Shown in pieces: positions 53,619 through 63,060 of a stretch of 64,000 nt of DNA. This DNA comes from Roseiarcus sp963737365 (GTDB taxonomy: Bacteria; Pseudomonadota; Alphaproteobacteria; Rhizobiales; Beijerinckiaceae). A model generated the notes under the pieces. It was not told the DNA's origin. It saw only the letters and a list, made by a program, of their open reading frames with translations, and ran no database searches. Each line of letters begins with the position of its first letter. Position 1 is the stretch's first letter. The stretch is from contig CAVTSD010000005.1 of NCBI GenBank assembly GCA_963737365.1, forward strand, positions 483,199 through 547,198, given 5' to 3'. The translations under genes and the position numbers were made by a program.

Positions 53619-54392
53619 ATGAGTTACCTTGACGCCCTTTTTTCGCTGAATGGAAAAGTCGCTTTGGTCACGGGCTCCAACCGCGGCATCGGATATTCAC
53701 TGGCGCGCGGACTCGCCCGCGCTGGCGCAAGCGTCGTTCTCAACGGTCGTGACCGTGAGCGCACGGAAGCGGCTGCGCGGGATCTGAAAAACGAAGGGCT
53801 TGCCGCGTCGACATCGATCGTAGACGTGACCGATCGTGAAGCCGTCGTCCGCGAAGTGAGCCGAATCGAAGAGCAATATGGCGCAATCGACGTCCTTGTG
53901 AACAACGCTGGAATTCAGCATCGCGCGCCTTTCGTCGAATTTCCGGCCGAGAAATTTGACGTGATCATGCGCTCGAATGTCTACGCGCCCTTCTTCGTCG
54001 CACAGGCGGTTGCGCGAGGCATGACGGCGCGAGCGCGGGGTTCGATAATAAACGTCTGCTCCGTGCAAAGCGAGCTTGGACGTCCCTCCATCGTGCCCTA
54101 CACAGCATCGAAGGGAGCGATGAAGATGATGACGAAGGCGATGGCCGCCGAGCTCGGTGCGTCGAGCCTGCAAGTCAATGGGCTCGCACCCGGCTATTTC
54201 CGTACCCACCTCAACGAAGCCTTGACGAAAAACCCTGCGTTCTCGGACTGGCTAGTCAGCAGAACTCCGCTCGGCAGATGGGGGGAAACGAAAGAACTTG
54301 TCGGCGCTGCAATCTTTCTGGCGTCGGACGCGTCGAGCTTCGTCACTGGCCAGATCATTTACGTGGACGGCGGGATCACGAGTGCTGTTTGA
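53619..54392 (+). CDS. idnO: gluconate 5-dehydrogenase-like SDR
   Basis: 257 residues. The dinucleotide motif TGSNRGIGYSLARGLARAG, NNAGIQHRAPFVEF, serine in NVCSVQSELGRPS and the active site YTASKGAMKMM are all intact. The IQHRAP/EF pattern and the C-terminal YVDGGITSAV are typical of gluconate 5-dehydrogenase, which reduces 5-keto-gluconate to D-gluconate. With the preceding gene it would convert L-idonate to D-gluconate, the usual idn pathway. Starts 31 bases after idnD. Confidence 0.82.
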   Translation: MSYLDALFSLNGKVALVTGSNRGIGYSLARGLARAGASVVLNGRDRERTEAAARDLKNEGLAASTSIVDVTDREAVVREVSRIEEQYGAIDVLVNNAGIQHRAPFVEFPAEKFDVIMRSNVYAPFFVAQAVARGMTARARGSIINVCSVQSELGRPSIVPYTASKGAMKMMTKAMAAELGASSLQVNGLAPGYFRTHLNEALTKNPAFSDWLVSRTPLGRWGETKELVGAAIFLASDASSFVTGQIIYVDGGITSAV

Positions 54393-54438
54393 GCGAGCTG
54401 GCGCCGCTGAGATTTATGGGGATGAGGATGACTGACGA

Positions 54439-55230
54439 ATGAGGCCATACGTCAAAGACGACATTCCCAGGGTCGGTCAAGAGTTCGGAAGCTTCGGTTC
54501 TGGAAACATCACCGTCGAACTCGTGAACCGCCTTGGGCACGAAATCGTTTCGGGTCGCTTCAACGCGAGTGACAGCATCCCGAATGAGGGAGCTCTTTCG
54601 TCGGAACTTAAAATCAGTCGGACGGCGGTCCGTGAAGCCATCAAAATGCTGACGGCCAAAGGCCTGGTCGGATCCCGACCACGGCGAGGTACGGAGGTCC
54701 GGCCAGTCTCCGATTGGAACCTTCTTGATTCGGATGTGCTGAGGTGGTTGCGACAGAGTCCGCCCGACCGCACAATTGTCGTTGAACTCCTCGAACTCCG
54801 GTTGGGCTTCGAGCCGGCGGCGGCCGCGCTTGCGGCGCGGCGAGGGGACCCAACTCAACTTGCCCGAATCGAGGAGGCTTACGGCTTCATGCGGGAATCG
54901 GCAGCGGGTAACTTCGATCCCGTCGAAGCGGATTGCCGCTTTCATGAATGTATCATCGTGGCGACCAACAACCGCTTCTATCAGCCGCTCGGCGCGCTGG
55001 TGCGAACGGCGCTTTCTCTGACCGCCCCTATCACCAACGCAATATTCGGTCATCCTGTCGGCGATTTCGCGGCGCACGGTGAAGTTCTTCTCGCGATCAA
55101 GAGGAAGGATGAGCAGCGCGCTTTCGACCTCATGCGCGGACTGCTTTCGCACGTGGCAAGACAGGTCGCAGAGGCCAAGACCTTGCCCCAGCGACCCGAT
55201 CGTCGACAGCTCGCCGCTCCAGAAAAGTGA
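54439..55230 (+). CDS. GntR/FadR-type transcriptional regulator (system B)
   Basis: 263 residues. The winged helix is LGHEIVSGRFNASDSIPNEG followed by ALSSELKISRTAVREAIKML; the C-terminal FCD domain includes DCRFHECIIVATNNRFYQ and HGEVLLAIKRKDEQRAFDLM. A proline/arginine-rich N-terminus of about 20 residues precedes the wing. It is the last gene of the plus-strand idn-type operon, 46 bases after the SDR, so autoregulation with the catabolic genes is likely. Confidence 0.9.
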   Translation: MRPYVKDDIPRVGQEFGSFGSGNITVELVNRLGHEIVSGRFNASDSIPNEGALSSELKISRTAVREAIKMLTAKGLVGSRPRRGTEVRPVSDWNLLDSDVLRWLRQSPPDRTIVVELLELRLGFEPAAAALAARRGDPTQLARIEEAYGFMRESAAGNFDPVEADCRFHECIIVATNNRFYQPLGALVRTALSLTAPITNAIFGHPVGDFAAHGEVLLAIKRKDEQRAFDLMRGLLSHVARQVAEAKTLPQRPDRRQLAAPEK

Positions 55231-55632
55231 GCGCCACTTGCGACCGGGCATCGATTGACGCCGGCTACCTGATCACGACGTCCGAGACGGTCGGGGACGG
55301 CATGTGCGCGGAAGATAGCGAGCGCCAGGCCGGTTAAATCGTCGATAAGGCGTCTGCGCCACTGCCCTGCAGCCCAGGCCTGACGCCTATCATCCTCACC
55401 TTGCAGCAAACGCGCCACGCCGGCGGCGTGTATGTTTCAACGACCGTGTGTTCGCTAACCTAGCTGCCGGGCCGAAATGGTGAAGCCGGCGGTGTCGATC
55501 CCGGCGCCATGTTTTTCAGCGTTGCCGGAACGCCGCAGATGATAGCGGGATTAGTGCGCCCAGGGCGGTGCCGCTTTCGATTCTCCCGGTTGTCAAGTGT
55601 ACCCGGAACTTTCTTCACCAACGAGGATCTAG
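55231..55632. other. convergent intergenic stretch
   Basis: About 400 bases between the ends of systems B and C. Broken coding-like frames but nothing assignable; no clear terminator was identified. Confidence 0.35.
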
Positions 55633-57153
55633 TTAGGCCGCATCCCGCGCGTGGATGAGCGCCATGATGCCCTCGCTCATCTCAGTGTAGCGCTGCGAGT
55701 TCTCAAGTTCGCCTTTGATGCGATAGTCGTCCATCACGACGACGCGGTCGGCGACGGTAATCATCTCCGGCATGTCGCTCGTGATCAAAAGGATTGCGGT
55801 TCCCTCGTCCGCGAGATGGCGCAAGAGCTCGTGAATGTAGGCCTTAGTCTTGATATCGATGCCGACAGAGGGCTCGTCGACGATGAGGATTCTGACGCCG
55901 GCCGCGAGCCATTTGGCGACGCTGATCTTCTGCTGGTTGCCTCCGGATAGGTTGCCGACCATCTGCGCGAGCGAAGGCGTACGCACTTCCAGCTGGGCGA
56001 TGACCGGCGAGACATGCGCGCGCACCGTTTCGTCGCGCAGCAGGCCGAGCCGCCCGGCAAGCTTGCGCCACACCGTGATCCCGGCGTTCTCGAGCACGGT
56101 ATGGGCGAGGATCAGCCCCTCCTGCTTGCGATCCTCGCTGATGTACCCGATGCCGCAGCGATGAATGGCGTCCGCGACGCTGGCGATTCGCTCAGGGCGG
56201 CCCGCGATCTCGACCTGGCCTTCGGTCGGTGGATAAACGCCCAGGATGCATTTCGCGAGCTCCGTCCGGCCCGCGCCGACGAGGCCGTAGAGACCGACGA
56301 TCTCGCCCTGGCGCACGGTGAGATCGATGTTTGCGTGGCCGAGCACAGTGGAGACGTTTTTGAGGGCCAGCATCGTCTTCGCGTGGCTGTGATCGCTCGG
56401 CGGCCAATCCGGTATCTGCTCGTTTCGGCCGATCATCAGGCGCACAAGATCCTGGCGCCCGAGACCCGCCATCGGCTGACTCGGACAGGCATTGCGGCCG
56501 TCGCGCAAGACCGTCACTTCGTCGCAGACTTGCTGCACTTCCTCGAGCTTGTGGCTGACGAACAAAAGGCTCGCGCCCTCGTCTCGGAGCTTCCGTAGCA
56601 GGCGAAACAGAACCTCGGCCTCTTGCGGCGTCAGCGACGCCGTGGGCTCGTCAAGAAGCAAAACGCGCGAGCGCAGCGAAAGCGCCTTGGCGATCTCGAC
56701 AAGCTGCACCTTCGCGACATTGAGCTGCGAGACCGGCGTGCGCGGGTCGAGATCGAGCTCGAGAACCTCCAGCCAGCGGCGCGCCTCGGCGTGGACGGCG
56801 TCGTAATCGATCGGGCGCATGAGCCCACTGTCGAGGCGCTCAAGCATTATATTCTCGCCCACGGAGAAGCGCGGAATGAGATTGCGCTCCTGATGGACGA
56901 CGCCGACGCCGGCGGCGATCGCATCACGCGGACCTTCGAAGCGGACAGGCGCGCCGTTGAGCCGCAACTCGCCCCCATCAGGACGATGAACGCCAGTGAT
57001 GATCTTGATCAGCGTGGATTTCCCGGCGCCGTTTTCGCCGAGCAGCGCATGGATCGAGCCGCCGCGCATCGTCAACGTTACGTCCTGCAACGCCAGCACC
57101 CCGGGGAAGGCTTTTTGAATCCCGCGGGCCTCCAGGCTGAGCGTCGAACTCAC
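55633..57153 (-). CDS. ABC sugar ATPase, CUT2 type (system C)
   Basis: 506 residues. First half: GENGAGKSTLIKIITG, LNVAKVQLVEIAKALSL, VLLLDEPTASLTPQE. Second half: LSGGNQQKISVAKWLAAG and ILIVDEPSVGIDIKTKAYIH. The second-site LIVDEPSVGID differs from the usual DEPTRGID, a mark that separates it from the ATPases of systems A and B. Overlaps the previous permease by four bases. Confidence 0.92.
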   Translation of the reverse strand: MSSTLSLEARGIQKAFPGVLALQDVTLTMRGGSIHALLGENGAGKSTLIKIITGVHRPDGGELRLNGAPVRFEGPRDAIAAGVGVVHQERNLIPRFSVGENIMLERLDSGLMRPIDYDAVHAEARRWLEVLELDLDPRTPVSQLNVAKVQLVEIAKALSLRSRVLLLDEPTASLTPQEAEVLFRLLRKLRDEGASLLFVSHKLEEVQQVCDEVTVLRDGRNACPSQPMAGLGRQDLVRLMIGRNEQIPDWPPSDHSHAKTMLALKNVSTVLGHANIDLTVRQGEIVGLYGLVGAGRTELAKCILGVYPPTEGQVEIAGRPERIASVADAIHRCGIGYISEDRKQEGLILAHTVLENAGITVWRKLAGRLGLLRDETVRAHVSPVIAQLEVRTPSLAQMVGNLSGGNQQKISVAKWLAAGVRILIVDEPSVGIDIKTKAYIHELLRHLADEGTAILLITSDMPEMITVADRVVVMDDYRIKGELENSQRYTEMSEGIMALIHARDAA

Positions 57154-58121
57154 GCCGCCCTCGCTACGTTCTGGAACCTCACCTCGCGCAACCGATTGAC
57201 GCCGACCGCCCAGAGGATCAGCAGACCGAGCACGACCTCAACGAAATATGGATCGATGTGAAAGATCACCAGCGCCTGCGTTATGATCGCGACGATCACG
57301 ACGCCGAACAATGTGCCGAAGACGCTAACGTGTCCGCCGCTAAGCGCCGCGCCGCCGATCACCGGGGCTGCGAACGAAAGGATCAACCAATCGTCGCCGA
57401 TCGAGGGCTGACCGAGTTGAAGGCGCGCGACTAGCATGATCCCGGCGAGCGCGGCGATAAAGCCGGAAATCGCGTGTGCTGAAATGACCGTACGCGCAAT
57501 CGAAATACCGGAAAGCTCTGCCGCGTTCGCATTGCCGCCAACCGCGAGAATGTATCGCCCGATCCGCTGGCGATACAGCAAATACCACATGCCCGCGACG
57601 ACGAGCGCGGCGGGCACGGCGAGCCAGGGAACCGGACCGATAATCGTGGTCGCGCCGAACGCTTTCACGCTTGCGGGGATGCCGTAAAACGGTTGCGCGC
57701 GTGTTATTCCAAGATCGGCCCCCTTGAAGATCGAGAGACTGGCGAGCGTGATGATGAAAGCCGAAATGCCGGTCCGCGCGATCAAGTAGCCGTTGATAAG
57801 CCCCGCGGCGACGCCGATCGCGAGACCCGCCGCCGCCGCCAAGACTGGCGGAAAACCCCACACTTGCATGAGCCCGGCGAAACAGATCGCGGAGAGGCCG
57901 CCGATCGCGCCGATCGCCAGATTCATCTGGCCGATGGCGATGATGACCATTTGCGACATTGCGATCAGGCAGTTCACCGACGCCGCGAGCAGCAGAATCT
58001 GAATGTTGAACGGGGATAGGAACGAGGGGTCGAACACGCTGATGCCGATCGAGGCCGCCACGATGATGGCGAGCGGGCCGAACCAGTCAGTGCGCAGAAA
58101 GCGCGAAAAGGCGGCGGTCAT
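57150..58121 (-). CDS. ABC sugar permease, CUT2 type (system C, second permease)
   Basis: 323 residues, start MTAAFSRFLRTDWFGPL. About nine helices; motifs IAIGQMNLAIGAIGGLSAIC, FIITLASLSIFKGADLGITR, RYILAVGGNANAAELSGISI and VIGGAALSGGHVSVFGTLFG. Upstream open sequence to 58361 is read-through. Overlaps its neighbours by four bases. Confidence 0.9.
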   Translation of the reverse strand: MTAAFSRFLRTDWFGPLAIIVAASIGISVFDPSFLSPFNIQILLLAASVNCLIAMSQMVIIAIGQMNLAIGAIGGLSAICFAGLMQVWGFPPVLAAAAGLAIGVAAGLINGYLIARTGISAFIITLASLSIFKGADLGITRAQPFYGIPASVKAFGATTIIGPVPWLAVPAALVVAGMWYLLYRQRIGRYILAVGGNANAAELSGISIARTVISAHAISGFIAALAGIMLVARLQLGQPSIGDDWLILSFAAPVIGGAALSGGHVSVFGTLFGVVIVAIITQALVIFHIDPYFVEVVLGLLILWAVGVNRLREVRFQNVARAA

Positions 58122-59182
58122 CGCGCGAGACTCCCCATTCGCGCCAGAAGCGACCGTCGTGCGAGATCCATCAGCACCGCGAGCAGCAGCAGTAGCCCAA
58201 GCCAGGTCTGCAGCCAGAATTCGCCAATGCGGTATTGCAGCAATCCGTTCGTCAATTCGCTGACAAGCACAGAACCAAGGAACGCGCCGAGCACCGAGAC
58301 GCGACCGCCCGCGAGCGCCGTGCCGCCCAAAACAGGCCCGAGGAACGCGGGCAACAGCCAATCCTGTCCGAGATCGCCGGCCATCGAGGGAATGGCCGCG
58401 CCCGTGCGCGCGACGACCATGATCGCGGCGATCCCAGCGAGAATCCCTGAGAGAATGTGGCAGATAACGAAGACGCGCGCGACCCTTACGCCCGAGAACT
58501 CCGCTGCGGCCGCCTTGGCGCCGGCCGCGAGCATATCCCGCCCTAGCGGGGTCAGGCGATAGAGCACGATGAGGCCCAAACCGCCGACAACGCTGACGAT
58601 CAGGAGCGCCGAGACGTAGCCTTCGATCCGCATCTTCCCGAACGCGGCAAGCTCGGGCGGCAGGTTGCGAAACGCCTGTGCGCGGCTGATGAAGACCATC
58701 ACGCCGAAAAATACGCTCATCGTCGTCAGCGTGATGATGAAGCTGTGCAACCCGGAGCGCACGATCAGCGCGCCGTTGACCGCTCCGAGGGCGGCGCCGA
58801 GCGCGAGCGCGCCCGCGATCGCAAGCGGAAGCGGCAAGCCGACGCGCTCGAGCAGCCAGCCCATCGCCATCGCCGCGCAGACGCCGATGGCGCCGACGGA
58901 GAGATTGAGGCCCCCGGTCACAATCACGACCATCATCGAGAAGCCGATCATGATGTCGATCGCCATCGTTCGCCCGAGCGTGAAAAGGTTGAATTGCGAG
59001 CCGAAGCCCGGCGTTCCCAGAGCGAAGATCGCGCCAAAGATCGCGATCAGCGCGATGAGCCCGAATTCGTTGGTGAGCAGCAGGCGCCCTGGAGCGGAGA
59101 TTTCGGTCCAGGCGACAGCCCCGCGCGCTTGCTTGGCGTTCGAGGTCGCTTGGGAGCTTTCGATCGGACTCGGCGCGCCCAT
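58118..59182 (-). CDS. ABC sugar permease, CUT2 type (system C, first permease)
   Basis: 354 residues, about nine helices. Motifs IVTGGLNLSVGAIGVCAAMA, FIITLTTMSVFFGVMVFISR, RDMLAAGAKAAAAEFSGVRV and LGGTALAGGRVSVLGAFLGS. A long N-terminal tail (about 35 residues) precedes the first helix. Separated from the binding-protein gene by 154 bases that include a hairpin. Confidence 0.9.
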   Translation of the reverse strand: MGAPSPIESSQATSNAKQARGAVAWTEISAPGRLLLTNEFGLIALIAIFGAIFALGTPGFGSQFNLFTLGRTMAIDIMIGFSMMVVIVTGGLNLSVGAIGVCAAMAMGWLLERVGLPLPLAIAGALALGAALGAVNGALIVRSGLHSFIITLTTMSVFFGVMVFISRAQAFRNLPPELAAFGKMRIEGYVSALLIVSVVGGLGLIVLYRLTPLGRDMLAAGAKAAAAEFSGVRVARVFVICHILSGILAGIAAIMVVARTGAAIPSMAGDLGQDWLLPAFLGPVLGGTALAGGRVSVLGAFLGSVLVSELTNGLLQYRIGEFWLQTWLGLLLLLAVLMDLARRSLLARMGSLAR

Positions 59183-59286
59183 GCTAAGGCCTATTGCCGC
59201 TCAATTTGCGGGTTCCACCGACTCAGCGTCAAGGGGTAGGCTGCCCGAATGGCCAGATTAGGAATTCACTCCTCCATGGTCCTTGC

Positions 59287-59314
59287 CCCCGGCCCTCTCG
59301 GTTGAGGGGGCCGG
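59287..59314. promoter_or_regulatory. intercistronic hairpin after the system C binding-protein gene
   Basis: CCGGCCCTC at 59289-59297 pairs, with a small bulge, with GAGGGGGCCGG ending at 59314. It lies 23 bases past the binding-protein stop and before the permease gene. No U-tract, so probably transcript stabilisation or partial attenuation, as proposed for the hairpin at 15150. Confidence 0.5.
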
Positions 59315-59336
59315 ACCGCTTCGAGCCTGCTCGAAC

Positions 59337-60374
59337 TCACGAGCAGGTGAGATAAGTCTTCTCGAAATCGGCAAAGATCTTCTTGGTGATCGCCTGCATC
59401 GCTCCGACATAATTGTCGACGGCGTCCTTGTCGGCGTAGACGGTGCCGGAGTCGATGAAGCGGTTGGTCAGCGCGATCGTCTTGAATGGCGCATCGGCCT
59501 TCACCTTGCAGCCATGGCGCAGTTTGTCGAGCGCCCAGGAACCGATGTAGCCCTGGCCATAGGGATTTTGCAGCATCGTACCGTTCACGTAGCCGTCCTT
59601 GATCGCCTTCAGCACGACTTCGTCATGATCGATGCCGACCATTTTGATGCGCTTGTCGCCAATTTTGCGAAGCGCATTGGACGCGACGACAGCGGGAACC
59701 CAGGCGGTGGTGACGATGCCGTCGACGTCGCCGGCATGAGCGGCGAGATACGCGTTGATCTTCTCTTCGGCGGGCTCGGGCGCGTCGATGTCGGCGATCA
59801 CCTGAACGACGGTGACGGCGCCGTTCGTTTCCTTGGCCGCCTTCTCCACCGCATCAATGCGCAACTGGGTGTTCGGATCAACGAGGAAGCCGGTGAAATG
59901 CGCGATGCGGCCCTTGCCGCCCATCGCCTTGATCAACTCCTTCGTGCCGAGATACGCCGAATTGCCAGTGTCGGTGCCAAAGCAGAACGACGCCGTCGTG
60001 GGCTCCTTGAGGCAGCCGGCGGTCGCAATGACGGGCGCGCCGTTTTCGGTCAGTTCCTGAACCGTGCTGTTAGAACCGACGGGATCGCCCGGGAACAGCA
60101 CGAACGCGTTGTAGCCCTGGCTCAGCAGGCTTTCGAGCAACGAATTTTGCTGGCTGAGCTCCCATTTTTGCGGGACTCGATAGTCGGCCGCGCCGAGGTT
60201 GAAATCCTTCATCGCGTCTTGCCCGGCCTTCTCCCAAGCGGCGAAATAAGGATGCGGGCCTCCGGGCACGAGCGCGATCTTGGTCGCGTCCGCGGCCTGA
60301 GCGCCTGTCGCCCATGCTGAAAGCGCGAGCGCGGCGGCGGCAATCGTATTCAACCTGGACAGTGGGCGCAGCAT
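59337..60374 (-). CDS. ABC sugar-binding protein, CUT2 type (system C)
   Basis: 345 residues. Signal peptide (TIAAAALALSAWATGAQA) and cleavage near AADATKIALV. The fold is periplasmic-binding type I: IALVPGGPHPYFAAWEKAGQ, SLLSQGYNAFVLFPGDPVGS, GFLVDPNTQLRIDAVEKAAK and KMVGIDHDEVVLKAIKDGYV. The region NGAPVIATAGCLKEP carries an unusual cysteine near the ligand cleft, and a second cysteine pair (SFCFGTD, RHGCKV) may form a disulfide. Ligand unknown; the linked enolase-type enzyme suggests a sugar acid. Confidence 0.9.
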   Translation of the reverse strand: MLRPLSRLNTIAAAALALSAWATGAQAADATKIALVPGGPHPYFAAWEKAGQDAMKDFNLGAADYRVPQKWELSQQNSLLESLLSQGYNAFVLFPGDPVGSNSTVQELTENGAPVIATAGCLKEPTTASFCFGTDTGNSAYLGTKELIKAMGGKGRIAHFTGFLVDPNTQLRIDAVEKAAKETNGAVTVVQVIADIDAPEPAEEKINAYLAAHAGDVDGIVTTAWVPAVVASNALRKIGDKRIKMVGIDHDEVVLKAIKDGYVNGTMLQNPYGQGYIGSWALDKLRHGCKVKADAPFKTIALTNRFIDSGTVYADKDAVDNYVGAMQAITKKIFADFEKTYLTCS

Positions 60375-60460
60375 TCATTCCTCCTGAAAGTTTTCTCGCG
60401 CATGTTCGTTGACAGGCGACGCCCTGCGGATCGGATCAAACGACCTCTTGTGAGCTGCAG

Positions 60461-60474
60461 GTACACTAGTATAC
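60461..60474. promoter_or_regulatory. palindromic operator of system C
   Basis: GTACACTAGTATAC, a near-perfect palindrome with one mismatched pair, extended by AAG on the right. It lies 87 bases before the binding-protein start and 61 before the divergent regulator. Its GTATAC/GTACAC arms resemble operators of FCD-type GntR proteins. Confidence 0.65.
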
Positions 60475-60534
60475 AAGTTAGCGGTCGGCAACGAGTTTTG
60501 TCGGGCTGCCGCCAGTTTTAAGTCCGTTTTGAGA

Positions 60535-61272
60535 ATGAGGCCGATGGTGGCGGCTGTGGCCATCGAAACCGAGGACGAAGACGACGCTCTCCTGCGGCTG
60601 ACCATTCATTTCGATCGGCGCCGCCAAGTCAGCGACCAAGTTTACGAAGCGCTGAAGAAGGCGATCATCTCGCTGCGGTTGCCGCCGGGAACCTTGATCA
60701 GCGAAAATCGAATCTGCCGCCAGATCGGCGTTTCGCGCACTCCGGTGCGCAGCGCGATCGTAAGGCTCGTCGAGGACGAGTTGATCGAAGTCTTCCCGCA
60801 AAAGGGCAGCCTCGTCGCGCCAATCAAGCTCAGCGCGGTACGCAACAATCATTTTATTCGAAAAGCCCTCGAAATCGCCGTGCTGCGTCGCGCGTCCGAG
60901 GTGTGGACGCCCCAATTCGCGGCTCGATCGCGGCAGATCGTGACGGACCAGGCCAAGGTCTTGGCCGAGGGGGACCTGGAGCGCTTCCACGAACTCGACG
61001 AAGAGTTCCATTGCTCCCTCTGCTCGGCCGCGGACCTCGGGGGCGTCTGGAGCACGATCCAGATCGCCAAGGCGCGGGTCGATCGGGTCCACCGGCTCGT
61101 GTCGGGGGTGGGCCGCTTGCCCCTTGTCGTCGCCGAACACGGCGCGATCCTGGATGCGCTCGACGACGACGACCCCAAGCGGGCGGAGGAGCGACTCGAC
61201 TACCATCTCGAACGCGCGCCGGCGATTATGGAAACGCTGATCGGGTCGCACGAGAAATACTTCGTCGAATAG
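60535..61272 (+). CDS. GntR/FCD-type transcriptional regulator (system C)
   Basis: About 245 residues; ATG at 60535 preferred over the TTG at 60529. The winged helix is VYEALKKAIISLRLPPGTLI followed by SENRICRQIGVSRTPVRSAI. The FCD domain includes HELDEEFHCSLCSAADLGGV and VVAEHGAILDALDDDDPKRA. The SRTPVR motif and a C-terminal FCD place it nearer to the GntR/VanR branch than to the regulators of A and B. It is divergent from the binding-protein gene with the palindrome between them, and 23 bases upstream of the enolase-type gene. Confidence 0.9.
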   Translation: MRPMVAAVAIETEDEDDALLRLTIHFDRRRQVSDQVYEALKKAIISLRLPPGTLISENRICRQIGVSRTPVRSAIVRLVEDELIEVFPQKGSLVAPIKLSAVRNNHFIRKALEIAVLRRASEVWTPQFAARSRQIVTDQAKVLAEGDLERFHELDEEFHCSLCSAADLGGVWSTIQIAKARVDRVHRLVSGVGRLPLVVAEHGAILDALDDDDPKRAEERLDYHLERAPAIMETLIGSHEKYFVE

Positions 61273-61295
61273 AACAGACCAACGGGAGGAACAGG

Positions 61296-62408
61296 ATGGC
61301 GACCATCGCGCGCGTCGAGATCCGCATGGTCGATCTCAAGCCCAAGGTGAAGCGCGTCGACGCGATCCAATCGTTCGTCAGTCAGGAGACGCCCTTTGTC
61401 CGCGTCACCGATTCCGACGGCGCGGTCGGGGTCGGCTACAGCTACACAATCGGGACCGGAGGACCCGCCATTGTCGAACTGCTGGCCCGCTCGCTTGCCC
61501 CCGCGCTACTGGGACGCGATGGAGCGCAAGTCGAGAAGATCTGGCGCGATCTCCTTTTCCTCACCCATGCGACATCGGTCGGCGCGATTACGAGCCTGGC
61601 GCTCGCTGCGATCGACACGGCGCTTTGGGACCTGCGTTGCCGCAAGGCAGGACTTCCCCTGCATATATTGGCGGGCGGCGCCAAGGATCGGATCCGTCTT
61701 TACACCACGGAAGGCGGCTGGCTGCATCTGCCAAAACAGGCGCTGATCGACGATGCGCTCAAGGCGAAGGCGCTCGGCTTCGGCGGCTGCAAGATCAAGG
61801 TCGGGCGCCCTATCCACGAGGACGTTGAACGACTGAACACGCTGCGCGCTGCGCTCGGCGCCGACTTCGAGATTCTCACCGACGCCAATCAGGCCTTCAA
61901 CGTCGACGAGGCGATCCGCCGCGCCCGCCACTACGAGTCCGCCGATATCGGCTGGTTCGAAGAGCCACTGCCCGCCGACGACATCGAGGGACATGTGAGG
62001 CTCTCACGATCTACATCGATCCCCATAGCAATCGGCGAAAGTCTATATGGGCTTTCACACTTTCGCGACTATCTGCAACGCGGAGCCTGCTCCATCGTCC
62101 AAGTCGACGTTGCCCGCATTGGCGGCGTGACGCCCTGGCTGAAAACCGCCCATTTGGCGGAGGCCCACAATGTCGCGGTATGCCCTCACTTCCTCATGGA
62201 ACTGCATGTCGCGCTGTGCTGTGCGGTTCCGAATTCCCGCTGGCTAGAATACATTCCGCAACTGGACGATCTGACGACGGAGCCGATGCGGATCAGCGAC
62301 GGCCACGCCGAGCCGAGCCAAGCGCCGGGTCTCGGCATCAGTTGGGATTTCGAGGCGATCGAACGACTGACCGCGGAAGGGAGCCGTCGCGATCTGCGCC
62401 CGGCCTGA
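61296..62408 (+). CDS. mandelate racemase/muconate lactonizing enzyme family protein, probable sugar-acid dehydratase
   Basis: 370 residues, ATG at 61296 after GGGAGGA. The enolase-superfamily residues are present. The general-base lysines are in GGCKIKVGRP (KxK), and the metal ligands are the aspartate in TDANQAF, the glutamate in WFEEPLPADD and the glutamate in AIGESLYGLSHF. The aspartate in VQVDVARIGG and the histidine in AVCPHFLMEL form the dyad of the mandelate racemase subgroup. Members dehydrate acid sugars (for example galactonate, fuconate, talarate) or racemise. It is co-transcribed with the regulator and linked to transporter C, so an aldonic or aldaric acid is the likely substrate. 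Confidence 0.88.
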   Translation: MATIARVEIRMVDLKPKVKRVDAIQSFVSQETPFVRVTDSDGAVGVGYSYTIGTGGPAIVELLARSLAPALLGRDGAQVEKIWRDLLFLTHATSVGAITSLALAAIDTALWDLRCRKAGLPLHILAGGAKDRIRLYTTEGGWLHLPKQALIDDALKAKALGFGGCKIKVGRPIHEDVERLNTLRAALGADFEILTDANQAFNVDEAIRRARHYESADIGWFEEPLPADDIEGHVRLSRSTSIPIAIGESLYGLSHFRDYLQRGACSIVQVDVARIGGVTPWLKTAHLAEAHNVAVCPHFLMELHVALCCAVPNSRWLEYIPQLDDLTTEPMRISDGHAEPSQAPGLGISWDFEAIERLTAEGSRRDLRPA

Positions 62409-62526
62409 ATCACGCCTTCCCATGAGATCGACGGCTTTGAAGAAAGGTGACGGATAACTGGGGTTTGCGGTCGGAGAGACCGTCGAGTCTCGCAACGCCG
62501 CTAGCTAAGTCTACAGGATGCATACT

Positions 62527-62690
62527 TCAGGATGACTCGGATAAGACGTCTGTTCGACCAACCGCCACCTCAACAAGGGCGTGATATAACTTGGCCGCAA
62601 AGGGCTCCCCGCGCCGTAATACCGCCCACACGATCCTCGCCAGTTTGCCGGGGAACGCTACGACGAAGACATTGGCGTGGAGGCGATATC
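62527..62690 (-). pseudogene. IS110-type transposase C-terminal fragment
   Basis: The minus strand from about 62675 to the TGA at 62527 encodes VFVVAFPGKLARIVWAVLRR, then GEPFAAKLYHALVEVAVGRT and DVLSESS. The LARIVWAVLRRG pattern is the usual C-terminus of IS110/IS1111-type transposases. The rest of the element is missing. Confidence is moderate because the fragment is short. Confidence 0.45.
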
Positions 62691-63060
62691 ACTACAATTC
62701 CCGCGGCCCGACGCCAATCCCAGCATTGGAGTCAAAGGCGGTAAAGCCGAGTGCATGAGCGAATATGGAGTGTTCCACGGAAAGCCGCTCGGCTCCGACG
62801 GCGTGGCCTTCTTCCGCAAGAGCGGCCGGCTGTCGGCGGACGGCCTTCGATGACCCGGAGCGACGGCGTAATCTGGAAGCGGCACGGCCTGCTGCCGAAG
62901 GACGCCGTTCGCGGCGATGCGAAATAGGAGCCATTGCGGTGCGGCGGTTGGATTGCGAGCAAATTTTTGAACCGTGCCGAGGTTGGTTTCGTCGGCAGGA
63001 GTTCCCCCGGAGGGAACGCACGTGGTGCGCATCCCGGCTGCCACTAGATGAACGCTGTCC
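62691..63060. other. decayed stretch, nothing assignable
   Basis: Both strands have short coding-like frames (for example FPRPDANPSIGVKGG on plus and GMRTTCVPSGGTPADE on minus), apparently fragments of former genes that I do not recognise. Confidence 0.3.

Noticed and set aside
59283..60320. 345-residue plus-strand open frame
   Set aside because: Antisense to the system C binding protein, which has a signal peptide and family motifs; the plus frame has neither.
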